In this document: one piece after another, positions 7,518-16,876 of the stretch
How the letters are laid out: the number at the start of each line of letters is the position of its first letter
Numbering within the stretch: the stretch's first letter is position 1
Assembly: GCA_039191605.1 (NCBI GenBank)
Contig: JBCCXL010000031.1
Span: 1-50,814, forward strand
Origin: JBCCXL01 sp039191605
Lineage (GTDB): Bacteria; Acidobacteriota; Thermoanaerobaculia; Multivoradales; JAHZIX01
Direction of reading: 5' to 3'
DNA: 50,814 nt
Made by a program: the position numbers and the translations under genes
The notes under the pieces: model-generated
What the model saw: the letters and a program-made list of their open reading frames with translations, nothing else
What the model was told of the DNA's origin: nothing
Database searches by the model: none

Positions 7518-8908
7518 CCACCAAATCGAAGCGGAACGGCAAGCCGAACGACGAATCCTCGGTCCCTGCCTCCCAGAACGAGGCCTGGCCCACCGACGAT
7601 GCCGCCCTGCTGGAGCGCGCTAGCAAGGTGATGCCCGGCGGCGTCTCCTCACCGGTCCGCGCCTTTCGCACCGTCGGCGGCACGCCGGTCTTCGTCGCCA
7701 GCGCCGAAGGCCCCTGGCTCATCGCCCAGGACGGCCGCCGCTATATCGACTATATCTGCGGCTACGGGCCCCACATCCTCGGCCACCGTCACCCGGCGGT
7801 AGTGCAGGCGGTGGTCGACGCAGCGCAGCGGGGCACCACCTTCGGCACCCCCACTCGGGAGGAGATCGAGCTGGCAGAGCTGATCCGATCGGAGATGCCT
7901 CACCTCGAGATGGTGCGCCTGGTGAACTCCGGCACCGAGGCCGCCATGAGCGCCCTGCGCCTCGCCCGCGCCGCCACCGGCCGAGATAAGTTCATCAAGT
8001 TCGCCGGCCACTACCACGGCCACGCCGACAGCTTTCTGGTGGCCGCCGGCTCCGGCGCCCAGACCCTCGGCGTCCCCACCTCGCCGGGAGTTCCCGCGGA
8101 TCTTGCCAGCCACACCCTGGTGGCCCCCTTCAACGACCTCGAAGCCGTCGCCCAGCTCTTCGCCGACCACGGCGGCGAGATCGCCTGTATCGCCGTCGAG
8201 CCCATCGCCGGCAATATGGGCATGGTGCTGCCTCAGCCGGGCTTCTTGGCAGGTCTGCGGCAGCTCTGCGACGACCACGGGGCGCTGCTCCTCTTCGATG
8301 AGGTGATGACCGGCTTTCGCGTCGCCCGCGGCGGCGCCCAGAGCCTCTTCGGAGTGGTGCCGGACCTCACCGCCCTCGGCAAGGTGATCGGCGGCGGCCT
8401 GCCCATCGCCGCCTACGGCGGTAAGGCTCACCTGATGGCGCAGATCGCCCCCTCCGGCCCGGTCTACCAAGCGGGCACCCTCTCCGGGAACCCCATCGCC
8501 GTCGCCGCCGGCCTCGCCGCTCTCCGGGAGCTCATCCGGGACGGCGGTGCGGCCTTCCAGCGCCTCGAGGAGCTCGGTCAGCGGCTCGAGAACGGCCTCC
8601 GGCAGGTGGTCCAGCAGCGCCAGGTGTCCTGCCAGATTCAGCGTCGCGGAGGCATGCTGGGCTTCGTTCTCAGCTCGGACCCGATTCTTCGACTAGAGGA
8701 CGTGGACGCCTCCGACCGCGATCTATTCAACCGACTCTTCCATCACCTACTCCGCTCCGGCGTCCATCTGCCGCCCTCCCCCTACGAGGCCTTCTTCTTC
8801 TCCATCGCCCACGAGGAGGAGATCATCGATCGCACCGTGGAGGCCTTCGGTGCCGCCTTCCGTGCCGCTGCCGAAGACGATCCCGAATCGCCGTCGACCA
8901 CCCCCTGA
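7505..8908 (+). CDS. hemL: Glutamate-1-semialdehyde 2,1-aminomutase
   Basis: PLP enzyme that converts glutamate-1-semialdehyde to 5-aminolevulinate, the last step of the C5 route started by hemA. Signatures: MPGGVSSPVRAF, NSGTEAAMSALRLARAATGR, KFAGHYHGHADSFL, LLFDEVMTGFRVARGGAQ, and the PLP-lysine segment LGKVIGGGLPIAAYGG. The protein is about 467 aa with a 35-residue non-conserved leader. The start is uncertain. ATG 7505 has no spaced ribosome site; TTG 7514 has GAGG nine bases upstream and would overlap the hemB stop by four bases (TTGA). An ATG at 7454 deep inside hemB is unlikely. Its product feeds the enzyme encoded just upstream. Confidence 0.95.
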   Translation: MGTLTTKSKRNGKPNDESSVPASQNEAWPTDDAALLERASKVMPGGVSSPVRAFRTVGGTPVFVASAEGPWLIAQDGRRYIDYICGYGPHILGHRHPAVVQAVVDAAQRGTTFGTPTREEIELAELIRSEMPHLEMVRLVNSGTEAAMSALRLARAATGRDKFIKFAGHYHGHADSFLVAAGSGAQTLGVPTSPGVPADLASHTLVAPFNDLEAVAQLFADHGGEIACIAVEPIAGNMGMVLPQPGFLAGLRQLCDDHGALLLFDEVMTGFRVARGGAQSLFGVVPDLTALGKVIGGGLPIAAYGGKAHLMAQIAPSGPVYQAGTLSGNPIAVAAGLAALRELIRDGGAAFQRLEELGQRLENGLRQVVQQRQVSCQIQRRGGMLGFVLSSDPILRLEDVDASDRDLFNRLFHHLLRSGVHLPPSPYEAFFFSIAHEEEIIDRTVEAFGAAFRAAAEDDPESPSTTP

Positions 8909-8942
8909 CTCTCTCTAGCGCCTCCGTCAGTCCCCTGCCACC

Positions 8943-10154
8943 ATGTCCTCCCACCGCCCGCCCCCTCCTCAATCCCTGCCTAGCGCCGGCGCATCCCGCC
9001 CGAGCCAGGGGCGCGGCTCCCAGCAGCCGGACGTGCTGATTCTCGGCGGCGGTATCGTCGGCCTCGCCTGCGCGTGGCGTCTGGCCGTCGCTGGCGCCAC
9101 CGTCGAGCTGCTGGAGAAAGGGCAGCCGGGAGCCGCCGCTTCCGCCGCCGCCGCCGGCATGCTGGCCCCCCTCGGCGAAGTCCCCGAGACCGGCCCCTTC
9201 TTCAACGCCTGCCGAGCCTCCCGGGATCTCTGGGCTCGCTGGGTCCGGGCGCTGGAGGAAGAGTCCGGCGTTCCCATCGAATACGACACCTCCGGCGCCC
9301 TGATGATCGCCCTCACGGAGTCCGACGAAGCTGCCCTCGAGGTGCTCCGGAGCGCGGCCGAAGATCTCGGGGAAGCGTGGGAGCCGGTGAGCGCCGGACG
9401 CCTGGCCCGCGCCGTGCCCGATCTCTCCCCCTCCGCCCGTGGAGCCCTTCTGCTCCCCGGCGAACACCGGGTAGAAAACCGCGCCGTCTGCCGCGCTCTC
9501 GCCCAGGCCTGCGCCTGGCGGGGCGTCAGCATGGTTTCGGACTTCGAGGTGGAGCGGGTCCGGGTCCACCGCGACGGCGTCGTGGTGGAGGGATCCAAGG
9601 GCCGGCGGGCGGCGCCTCGGATGGTGGTCACCGCGGGGGCCTGGAGCGGGACCGTACGCGGCCTCCCAGCATTGCCGGTCCGCCCGGTCAAGGGTCAGAT
9701 GGTTCGCCTGGACGGAGTCCGCTGGCCCTGGGACGGCATCGTCAGCCGTCACCTTCCACAGATCCCAGGTCGCCAAGGCGGTGGGCTTTACGCGGTGCGT
9801 CGAGGGCCCCATGGCCTGCTGGTGGGAGCGACCGTCGAGCCGCAGGCAGAATTCGATAGCCGAGTGACCGCCGGAGGCCTGGGACGGCTGCTGGAAGGGC
9901 TGATAGAGCTCTTCCCGGGGCTCGCCAACGCGGAAGTGGAGCGAACCTGGGCGGGCCTGCGGCCCTCCAGCCCCGACGGCCGCCCCCTCATCGGGCCGGT
10001 CGATCACGGCGAATGCTTATTTGCCGCTACCGGTCACTACCGCAACGGCATTCTGCTGGCGCCGTGGACGGCGGAGCAGATCACCACTCTGCTCCAGGGG
10101 CGTCCCGGCGCGGCGGAGCTCGCCGCCTTTACGCCCTCTCGCTTCCACGGCTAA
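8943..10154 (+). CDS. thiO: Glycine oxidase ThiO-type FAD oxidoreductase
   Basis: FAD-dependent amine oxidase of the DAO family, 403 aa. In thiamine synthesis ThiO oxidises glycine to the imine used for the thiazole ring. The Rossmann motif LILGGGIVGLACAWRL is near residues 35-50, followed by AAAAGMLAPLGE. The C-terminal GHYRNGILLAPWTAEQI segment is characteristic of ThiO rather than of other DAO members. The first 30 residues are Pro/Ser-rich and may be non-coding or a leader; no good ribosome site precedes ATG 8943. It follows hemL by 34 bases. No other thiamine genes are in the window, so the exact role rests on the C-terminal motif. Confidence 0.8.
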   Translation: MSSHRPPPPQSLPSAGASRPSQGRGSQQPDVLILGGGIVGLACAWRLAVAGATVELLEKGQPGAAASAAAAGMLAPLGEVPETGPFFNACRASRDLWARWVRALEEESGVPIEYDTSGALMIALTESDEAALEVLRSAAEDLGEAWEPVSAGRLARAVPDLSPSARGALLLPGEHRVENRAVCRALAQACAWRGVSMVSDFEVERVRVHRDGVVVEGSKGRRAAPRMVVTAGAWSGTVRGLPALPVRPVKGQMVRLDGVRWPWDGIVSRHLPQIPGRQGGGLYAVRRGPHGLLVGATVEPQAEFDSRVTAGGLGRLLEGLIELFPGLANAEVERTWAGLRPSSPDGRPLIGPVDHGECLFAATGHYRNGILLAPWTAEQITTLLQGRPGAAELAAFTPSRFHG

Positions 10155-10317
10155 TCTCTCCTAGTCCGCTGCCAACCCCGCCTGGCTCGGCGCTCCAGCC
10201 TCGCGGTGAGCGGTCCTTCGATTCAGCTATACTCTGATGCGCTAGGCCGAATCTTGAGCAATCCCTGACGGGAACCGCTCTTCAGGCCCACGTCCTTACT
10301 CACGGAGGCTACAGACC

Positions 10318-10572
10318 ATGCCCCACATCATTGCCGAACCCTGCGTGGGCGTAAAAGACACCGCCTGCGTCGATGTCTGTCCCGTCGACTGCATCTATGG
10401 CGCTGACGAAGACTGGCAGGCCCTGTTCATTCAGCCGGAAGAATGCATCGATTGCGGTCTTTGCGTCGACGCCTGTCCGGTGGAGGCGATCTTCCCGGAG
10501 GAAGAGGTCCCGGATAAGTGGCAAGGCTGGATTGCCCTCAACTACGAACAATTTGAGCTCGATCCCCCGTGA
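10318..10572 (+). CDS. fdxA: Seven-iron ferredoxin (3Fe-4S / 4Fe-4S)
   Basis: Small electron carrier of 84 aa. Cys9, Cys17 and Cys21 with CPVDC (Cys25) and the second block CIDCGLCVDACP match the Azotobacter FdI/FdxA pattern. Position 12 is valine instead of cysteine, as in ferredoxins binding one [3Fe-4S] and one [4Fe-4S] cluster. The acidic C-terminus (EEEVPDKWQGWI) is also typical. GGAGG lies nine bases before ATG. TATACT at 10228-10233 may be its -10 box, but the -35 is weak. A hairpin terminator follows at 10605-10628. Redox partner unknown. Confidence 0.92.
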   Translation: MPHIIAEPCVGVKDTACVDVCPVDCIYGADEDWQALFIQPEECIDCGLCVDACPVEAIFPEEEVPDKWQGWIALNYEQFELDPP

Positions 10573-10604
10573 GCTAGTCGCCTCTCTTCCGTCGCAGCGA
10601 CTCT

Positions 10605-10637
10605 CGGGCACGCCTCTCGGCGTGCCCGAAGCTGTTT
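10605..10637 (+). terminator. Hairpin terminator after the ferredoxin gene
   Basis: A perfect 10-bp stem CGGGCACGCC/GGCGTGCCCG with a TCTC loop (10605-10628) is followed within a few bases by TGTTTT. It sits between the convergent ferredoxin and Gfo/Idh-like genes, 32 bases after the ferredoxin stop, and may stop transcription from both sides. Confidence 0.75.
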
Positions 10638-10684
10638 TCGGAACCGGCAACATTCTAGCGGGCCTCGTGGCGACCCAACGAGTT

Positions 10685-11704
10685 TCACAGCCCTGCCGCT
10701 ACCAGCACCTCACTCCATAGCCGCCGCGCCGCCAGCAGCCGGCTAGCGCTCAGCCCTCCAGAGCCCGTCAAGAGCGCGGTCGCTTCGCGCGGCGATGCTC
10801 CCATCGCTCCTCGAGCACCGCTGCCTGCGGCTCGCGGCACCAGGCCCAGAGTTCCGGAGCTCGCCGTCGACAATCGCCCCAGGATGTGCCCAGGGCGACG
10901 GCGTACCTTCAGATCCAGGCGCCGGGGCGCCGTCGCGGTGGCACCCAGCGGCGCGAAGAGCAGATGGGCCCGCAGCTCCAGATCCCCGGCGCCGTCGGGA
11001 GCTGCACCACCGCGACGCCCGGCGGCCATCAGCCGAGCCGGCGATTCTCCGGGTTCGGCACCGATCCAGCTGAGCAAGATCTCCAGCCCCTCCGCTAAGA
11101 CCTCGTCCCCGGAAGCATCGGAGGGCACCTCGAGGCGGGCGGCGACGGTCTCGGAAGGCATTCCCGAAGCGGAAAGCCTGAGTCCCGAGGTCAGCTCCAG
11201 CCGGCGGCCCGCGGAGCGCGCCGTGCTCTCTAGCTCCTCGAGCACCGAAGCCGGCGGTGCAGGCCGCACCAGCAGCACGTCCCGCCCTGCCGCCAGCGCC
11301 CGCTGCGCGAGCTCCCGCTGCTGCTTTGTCGGCGCCGCCAGCACCACCCCCGCCACCGTCGCTAGCTCCAGGGTCTCCTCCAGCGACCGACACAGGGAGA
11401 CCGTCGGCGGTACCTTCGCCGCCGCCAGCGGCGCGCCGCGGCGATCGCACAGAGCCACCAGCGGAGGTCCGTCGACGCTCGCTCCAGCGGCCTTCGAAGA
11501 GAAATTCCAGCTCGTCAAGGTGGCCCGCCCCCGCTCCCCCAAACCCACGATGGCGATCCCGCGGCGGGAATCCGCCACCGCGGGCCAGCCCCAGGCGGAA
11601 GCAGCCCCCGCCACCGCGGTCCACTGCAGAAAGCGCCGCCGGGTCATGCGCAGCGCGCCGGATTCCGCGGGCTCGACATCGGGCTTCGGGCGTTGATGAC
11701 TCAT
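10685..11704 (-). CDS. TAT-exported Gfo/Idh/MocA-like oxidoreductase domain protein
   Basis: 339 aa from ATG 11704 (GAGG six bases upstream), starting eight bases after the giant upstream gene. The N-terminus carries a twin-arginine signal, TRRRFLQWTAVAGAASAWG, predicting folded export. A Rossmann motif follows (IAIVGLGERGRATL), then SLEETLELATVAGVVLAAPTKQQ and ALAAGRDVLLVRPAP, the order seen in Gfo/Idh/MocA proteins. The usual catalytic EKP is replaced by VRPAP and the C-terminal half is low in recognisable motifs, so it may bind a nucleotide or sugar without redox activity. A longer frame extends upstream to 12112 but overlaps the giant gene and is not used. Last gene of the giant-protein operon. 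Confidence 0.65.
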   Translation of the reverse strand: MSHQRPKPDVEPAESGALRMTRRRFLQWTAVAGAASAWGWPAVADSRRGIAIVGLGERGRATLTSWNFSSKAAGASVDGPPLVALCDRRGAPLAAAKVPPTVSLCRSLEETLELATVAGVVLAAPTKQQRELAQRALAAGRDVLLVRPAPPASVLEELESTARSAGRRLELTSGLRLSASGMPSETVAARLEVPSDASGDEVLAEGLEILLSWIGAEPGESPARLMAAGRRGGAAPDGAGDLELRAHLLFAPLGATATAPRRLDLKVRRRPGHILGRLSTASSGTLGLVPRAAGSGARGAMGASPREATALLTGSGGLSASRLLAARRLWSEVLVAAGL

Positions 11705-11712
11705 AACCAACC

Positions 11713-14700
11713 TCAGGTCAAATCCAGCGGCGCGGAGATCCGGGTGATGCGGGCGCGATGACAATCGACCGCGAAGGGTCCATTCGAGGAAGATTCTCGC
11801 CCCGCCGCCGGCGCGAAGATCGACTCCCACAGCGTGTCGCTCTCGAGTGTCGCGTCGGGATGCGCCTGGACCTCCAGCAGCCGCAATCTCAGCCGCTGCC
11901 CCGGAGCACCTCCCGCCACGTCCTGCGGCAGATCGCCGCGAGCCTTCCTCGCCACGACCTGATTGCCGCCATTCTTCGGGTTCCCCTCCTGCTCCTCCAG
12001 CTCGAAGTGAACCACCCCCATGTAGGCCTCTTGCCCCGGTCGCCCGGCGGCATCCGTCACGAAGTGGGTCATCACGCCAAAGAGGCGGAAGGTCCCCGAG
12101 TCCTTCACCCAATTCGGTTCCTGATAGGCGTCGGAGACATCTGCCGTCGGCTGGACTTCTACCACCACTCGCTCATCGTCAATCTGGGCCTCCACCTCGC
12201 CGCCGAGCCAGTCTTCCTCCATGCGCTGCAGCGGCGGGATCAGCTGAGTCCACCAAGGCTCGCTCCATTCGCTGTAGAGATCCTCCCCGCTCTGGCGCCG
12301 CAGGCGGCGGCGGAAACGCAATTGCAGCATCCACCAGGCGAGATCAGACTCCACCTCCCTGCCCTTGACCTCAATCGTCGGCGGCCTCAGGACGAAGGAG
12401 GACGCCAGGATCAGGGGAGTGGTCGTAGTGTGATCGCGGTGGTGACCGGCAGGACCGAAGATCGAGCCGAAGGTGGCCGAGACGCTGGTTTCGTCCAGAG
12501 CTCCCCGCACTCCCGCCGATCCGTCAGGAGCAGCGGGGACCGAGCCAGCCCCTAGCTGGGCTCCCCCGCTGGTGCCGGTGAGAATGGGATCGGGCCCCAT
12601 CTCCAGGTAGCGGCAGCCGGGCTCGCCGGCGCAGTAGGCGCCGTCATTTCCCTTGCCTTCGAGGAAGGCCTGCAGCTCCTCCTGAGGGATTGCGCGATGC
12701 GGATTCACCACCCGCACCACCTCGACATCCAGCTCCTCTCCCAGGCCTCCGACGTCGAACCAGCCGCCATCCACTACCACCAGCAGGCCGGCAACGCCGC
12801 TGGCGGTCAGCTGGTCCTCGGCGTCGAGGGCGTGGTGCGCGGTGAGGGGCAGCACCAGCCGCACTTTGGGTACCGGCACCGGGCGATGATCGGGATACCG
12901 GCAGGGGACAAAGAGGCGACGCCACAGGGTTTGGGATGCCTTGCGCTGGCCGGAGCGATCGCTCTCCGAGACATCACGGCTCAGCACAGAGCCTTCTCCC
13001 GGCGGCAGCAGGGGGGCGTAGCGGCTGATCGCCCGAATGGCGAAGCGATGATGGCTGGCGACCACGTCGAAGGCGCCGGAGCCCTCCAGCGGCTCTCTGA
13101 AGATGAAGTCCTCCGGCAGCTCCTGTGGGCTGTTATCCGCTATACCCTGCCCCTGCCGGCGCAATCGCCGCCTCATCGGCACCATGCGGTGCTCGTGATT
13201 CGCCCGATCCCCCAGCTCCGTCAGCTCCCAGCGCGCATAGTGGCTCAATTCCTCCTCCGCCGTCTGCCCTGCACCGGCGCCATTCGCCGCGGCCTTCTTG
13301 GAGCCTCCGAGATCCGGGTGAGCCAAGGGGGGCCGACCCCGCCAGCCCCAGGCCTGATGCAGCAGCTCCGCTCGACTGAACTGGCGCCGCAGGCGGTCGA
13401 GGACACCGCTGGCCGCCGGCCCTGCCAGCGCCTGCGGCTCGAGGGTGACCTGCAGCTCCCCGCGGGCTTGGGGATGCTCCCGGTGCAGATTCAATCCCCT
13501 CCACAGCGAAGCCCCCATCGAGGCCCTCAGCGCCGCTCGCTCCGCCTCCGGGCCAGCGAAAAGGGGCTCCGCTACTTCGATCAGCAGATGCCAGGGGGAC
13601 GTGTACCGGCGATCTTCGACGCCCTGATCGAAACGCTCCCCAGGAGCCTCGTCCTGCAAGACCGCCCGCAGGGAGAGTCGATACACCTTGCCGGGCTCCA
13701 CCGTCACCGGAACTGCTGACCCACCGCTCGATGGCTGAACCTGCGCCCTGCTGCCGTCCTCCACCTGCACTCTTATCGTTTGGGCAACAGCCTGCTCCGG
13801 TCCGAGCCCTGGCTGGCCCTCTTCTGGTTTCGATCCTTTCTCCCAAGGTAAGGGCTTCCACGCATCATCCACCGTGGTACCTGACGAGGGCAGCAGCTCG
13901 ACGAGCTGGTAATCCAGTCTCACCACCGCGGGATCGTCGAGGGTGACGTCCTCAACCCCTCGGATCCGCGCCTCGGCTACGGTCTCAATCCGTTTTTCAT
14001 TGTTCTTGGAGCTCAGGAAATTTAAGCTGGCCCACACCCGTTGGCGAGTGGTTTTGATCTCTTCGCGCTGCTGCGAACCTCTTGCTGCAGCAATCGCCTC
14101 GAAGGCTTGCCAGCGATCCCAGGTGTGTATATCCACCGCTGGCGGTCTGACGCCAAAGATGAAGCTCGAGGGAACGCCCAGAGGGCCGGCGGCCTCCATG
14201 CTCTGGGGCGCTAGCAGCAGGCAAGGGAGCCCAGCTTCCCCGGCGGCACCCAATTCTTCGTTGCCCACCCTGCGAACCCCCTCCAACACGGGATCCTCCG
14301 GCGGCACGATCTCTTCCAAGGTCAGCTCCCGGATCCTGAGGTCGACCCCCTCGGGGACCGGCGGCAGCTCCAGAGGTGCATTGGCCGGCGAGACCGGGGC
14401 TATCGACGCTACAGCGGCGACCCGCGAATCCGGCAGGATCCTCAAAGCGCCGACTTTCAGAGTTCTGAGGTGCTTGTACTGAGCGCCCTTGGCCGGAAGG
14501 TATGCCGCTTCCGGCACCTTCCCTACGGCAGCGGCCGGCGGTCGAGGCTTGAAAGGTAAGTCTGTCGCCGCGCCGCCTTCCGCCAGGGCCGGCGGTAGGG
14601 CACCGCAATTGCTCACCAAGAAGGCTGCCGCTCGATAGTCCGCGCCATAGGCCAAACCCGGCATTTGAGCGCCGGGGGCCGCAACGAAGCGCAGGGGCGG

Positions 14701-16839
14701 ACGATCCAAGATCCCCGGCTCACCGCCTTTCACCCCCAAGCGAGTAGTGGAAACCGTCGCCAGGGGACTTTCGGCGGTGAGCGGCTGGTTGTCGTAGGTC
14801 AGCGTCGAGTCCCGCAGGCCATCGCGATAGACGAGGCGGGCCGGCAGCAGCACCGGTCCAGCCAGCGGCGTGCCGCGCTGGCGCTCCGCAAGGCCGGGCG
14901 ATGGAACTCTAGGCGGCACCTCCGCCTGCGCCCAGCACAGCCCCCGCCAGTCGGTTTCGTCAGGCGCCTCGCGCCTCAGCAGCAGCCCGACTCCCTGAAT
15001 CCTCTCCAGAAAATCTACGCCAGGCTTAAGAGCCCCCGAAGAGTCCTGCGTTTCGGCCGGGTCCGCCGTGATGGAATCCACCTGGAAGGTGAGACCCCGA
15101 GTGGCCTTTCGCCGCCCCGGCACCGTCTTGCCGGCAGGGCCAAGGGTAGCGACAGCAGCCTCTATCAGAGCCTTGGCAGCGGGTTCTAAGGCCCCATAGA
15201 GAGACTCTCCTATCCAGTCCTTCAGCGCGATCTCGAGCGTCCTCTGGGCCGGATCCTCACTCCAGCCTGGGATCGCCCGAGCGTTCAAGGCCCTCAGCCA
15301 ACCCGTCCAGAAGCTGCGCCCGTCGACCTCGGCGCCGAGGGCGTCTCGCAACAGGCTGCGGCGCAGATCGAGCCCCTCCGGCAGCCCGCCGACTCCATCC
15401 ACACCGTCGCTACCCCCAACCTCTTCGCCCAACAGTCGATCCGCTAATTTGCCTAAGGCCTTTGCCTGGTCCCTCCTACCCTGCTTCTTGGCGAGCTCAT
15501 CAGCGATCCGCCGCCACTGCGCCGCCAGCAGCTGCTTCAGCAGCCCAGGCCGCGCCACCGCCGCGGCTACCGAGCGCAGCTGAGCCAGCAGCTCCAGGGG
15601 GTCCATGCTCTCCGGCGCCGACAGCACGCGAAGCTGATCTCGGGGCTCGGCCCCGTCGGCTTCTATCTCCCTCGACTGACGGCCCATCACCGCAGCCTTC
15701 ACCACGTCATCCCAGGTCGGTTCCAGCTTCTTCAACAGCGACGCCGACTGAGGCTCGATGAGATCCACCAAGGGCTTCAGCTGCTCTCGACTCACTAGAT
15801 CGGGCCACCAATCCGACGCCCGTGCCAGGAACATACCGCCGGGCGCTCCAGGGCGAATACCGGGGCCACTCACCGCCCGTAGCCGCTCCAGGACCTTATG
15901 GGCGAAGGTCACGATGTCGGTCCCCAAATCTTCGGGCGCCTGGCGCACCAGCCACGGACCGAGATCCAGCAGCTCCGCTAAACGCTCCTCCATCAGCGCG
16001 AGCCAATCCTCGTCATCGATTCGCTGCCCTTCCTCGCCTTTGGGCTCTACCCACAGGCTGCCAAGCTGGAAATAGGTCCCGGAATCGGCATCGTTCAAGG
16101 TATCGATGGGGGCCGTCAACGCTTCGGCACTGACCGCTATCGGGCCGTGAGCTCCAGAATCGTCCTGATATTCGATCCAGGCGAACTCCTGATCTTGGCT
16201 GAGGGAACAGGCACTCGGTACGAGGCGCTGCTTCAGACCACCGAGCCCCGCCGGCAGGATCGGAGCGACCGCCAGCCGAGTAGCCTCTTGAATAGCCTCT
16301 TCAGGCACACCGGAAGTATCGAGTCGGATAAAGCCCGACAGCCCCAGGCGCTGCGCCAGGGGCCAAGGCTGCCGAGAGAGCTCCCCGAGGAAGGCCGGCC
16401 AGTGAAAGCGCTCCTCGACCACCTCCACCTCCTCCTGGCCGGAAGGGACGCCCCGTCCCCAAATCGTGGTGGTAGATCGCCTCTTCGCCTCCTCGTAGCG
16501 CGATTCGAGGTCACTCTTCCACACCCTCCAGTCGCTTTCTTCGATCTCTGCTCGAGCGTCTTGCGGGCCGCTCAAAGGGATGTCGAGACTGTTATCCAGG
16601 CTGATCAGATCGCCACCCTCTGAGAACAAAAAGATTCGCACCTGGCTCCACACCGGATCCCAGGTCCACGGCCGCAGCAGTCCTTCCTGCCCATTCAGCT
16701 CTCCGGGGCGAAAGCTACCAACGCCGTAGGCCAGCTGGAAAGTTAGGCCATAGGCCAGCTGCTTCGGATTCCCGTCCTCGCCCTGTTGGTCGTAAGGGTA
16801 GAGACGGTCGATGGCGGGCAGGATCGTCAGATCAGACAC
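11713..16839 (-). CDS. Giant unrecognised protein (about 1708 aa)
   Basis: Function unknown. Start chosen at GTG 16839, giving MSDLTILPAIDRLYPYDQ, because AGGAG lies eight bases upstream; the open frame continues 240 bases further but overlaps the upstream gene. No signal peptide or membrane helix is seen. The protein is rich in Trp, Pro, Glu and Arg, with many short strand-like segments. Landmarks: helical region around residues 350-620; TLTYDNQPLTAESPLA near 670; ASHHRFAIRAISRYAPLLPPGEG near 1260; LVLPLTAHHALDAEDQL and GLLVVVDGG near 1330-1355; SDLAWWMLQLRFRRRLRR near 1500; a final strand-rich domain. It lies 37 bases after the other giant gene and eight before the TAT protein, so the three are probably one transcription unit. 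It may be a structural or surface-assembly protein, but this is guesswork. Confidence 0.7.
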   Translation of the reverse strand: MSDLTILPAIDRLYPYDQQGEDGNPKQLAYGLTFQLAYGVGSFRPGELNGQEGLLRPWTWDPVWSQVRIFLFSEGGDLISLDNSLDIPLSGPQDARAEIEESDWRVWKSDLESRYEEAKRRSTTTIWGRGVPSGQEEVEVVEERFHWPAFLGELSRQPWPLAQRLGLSGFIRLDTSGVPEEAIQEATRLAVAPILPAGLGGLKQRLVPSACSLSQDQEFAWIEYQDDSGAHGPIAVSAEALTAPIDTLNDADSGTYFQLGSLWVEPKGEEGQRIDDEDWLALMEERLAELLDLGPWLVRQAPEDLGTDIVTFAHKVLERLRAVSGPGIRPGAPGGMFLARASDWWPDLVSREQLKPLVDLIEPQSASLLKKLEPTWDDVVKAAVMGRQSREIEADGAEPRDQLRVLSAPESMDPLELLAQLRSVAAAVARPGLLKQLLAAQWRRIADELAKKQGRRDQAKALGKLADRLLGEEVGGSDGVDGVGGLPEGLDLRRSLLRDALGAEVDGRSFWTGWLRALNARAIPGWSEDPAQRTLEIALKDWIGESLYGALEPAAKALIEAAVATLGPAGKTVPGRRKATRGLTFQVDSITADPAETQDSSGALKPGVDFLERIQGVGLLLRREAPDETDWRGLCWAQAEVPPRVPSPGLAERQRGTPLAGPVLLPARLVYRDGLRDSTLTYDNQPLTAESPLATVSTTRLGVKGGEPGILDRPPLRFVAAPGAQMPGLAYGADYRAAAFLVSNCGALPPALAEGGAATDLPFKPRPPAAAVGKVPEAAYLPAKGAQYKHLRTLKVGALRILPDSRVAAVASIAPVSPANAPLELPPVPEGVDLRIRELTLEEIVPPEDPVLEGVRRVGNEELGAAGEAGLPCLLLAPQSMEAAGPLGVPSSFIFGVRPPAVDIHTWDRWQAFEAIAAARGSQQREEIKTTRQRVWASLNFLSSKNNEKRIETVAEARIRGVEDVTLDDPAVVRLDYQLVELLPSSGTTVDDAWKPLPWEKGSKPEEGQPGLGPEQAVAQTIRVQVEDGSRAQVQPSSGGSAVPVTVEPGKVYRLSLRAVLQDEAPGERFDQGVEDRRYTSPWHLLIEVAEPLFAGPEAERAALRASMGASLWRGLNLHREHPQARGELQVTLEPQALAGPAASGVLDRLRRQFSRAELLHQAWGWRGRPPLAHPDLGGSKKAAANGAGAGQTAEEELSHYARWELTELGDRANHEHRMVPMRRRLRRQGQGIADNSPQELPEDFIFREPLEGSGAFDVVASHHRFAIRAISRYAPLLPPGEGSVLSRDVSESDRSGQRKASQTLWRRLFVPCRYPDHRPVPVPKVRLVLPLTAHHALDAEDQLTASGVAGLLVVVDGGWFDVGGLGEELDVEVVRVVNPHRAIPQEELQAFLEGKGNDGAYCAGEPGCRYLEMGPDPILTGTSGGAQLGAGSVPAAPDGSAGVRGALDETSVSATFGSIFGPAGHHRDHTTTTPLILASSFVLRPPTIEVKGREVESDLAWWMLQLRFRRRLRRQSGEDLYSEWSEPWWTQLIPPLQRMEEDWLGGEVEAQIDDERVVVEVQPTADVSDAYQEPNWVKDSGTFRLFGVMTHFVTDAAGRPGQEAYMGVVHFELEEQEGNPKNGGNQVVARKARGDLPQDVAGGAPGQRLRLRLLEVQAHPDATLESDTLWESIFAPAAGRESSSNGPFAVDCHRARITRISAPLDLT

Positions 16840-16876
16840 AGCATATTCTCCTGATCGCAAATATCGAGGAAGGCCA

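Noticed and set aside
10685..12112. Longer frame upstream of the TAT protein.
   Set aside because: It overlaps the giant gene in another frame; ATG 11704 has GAGG and starts directly before the TAT signal.
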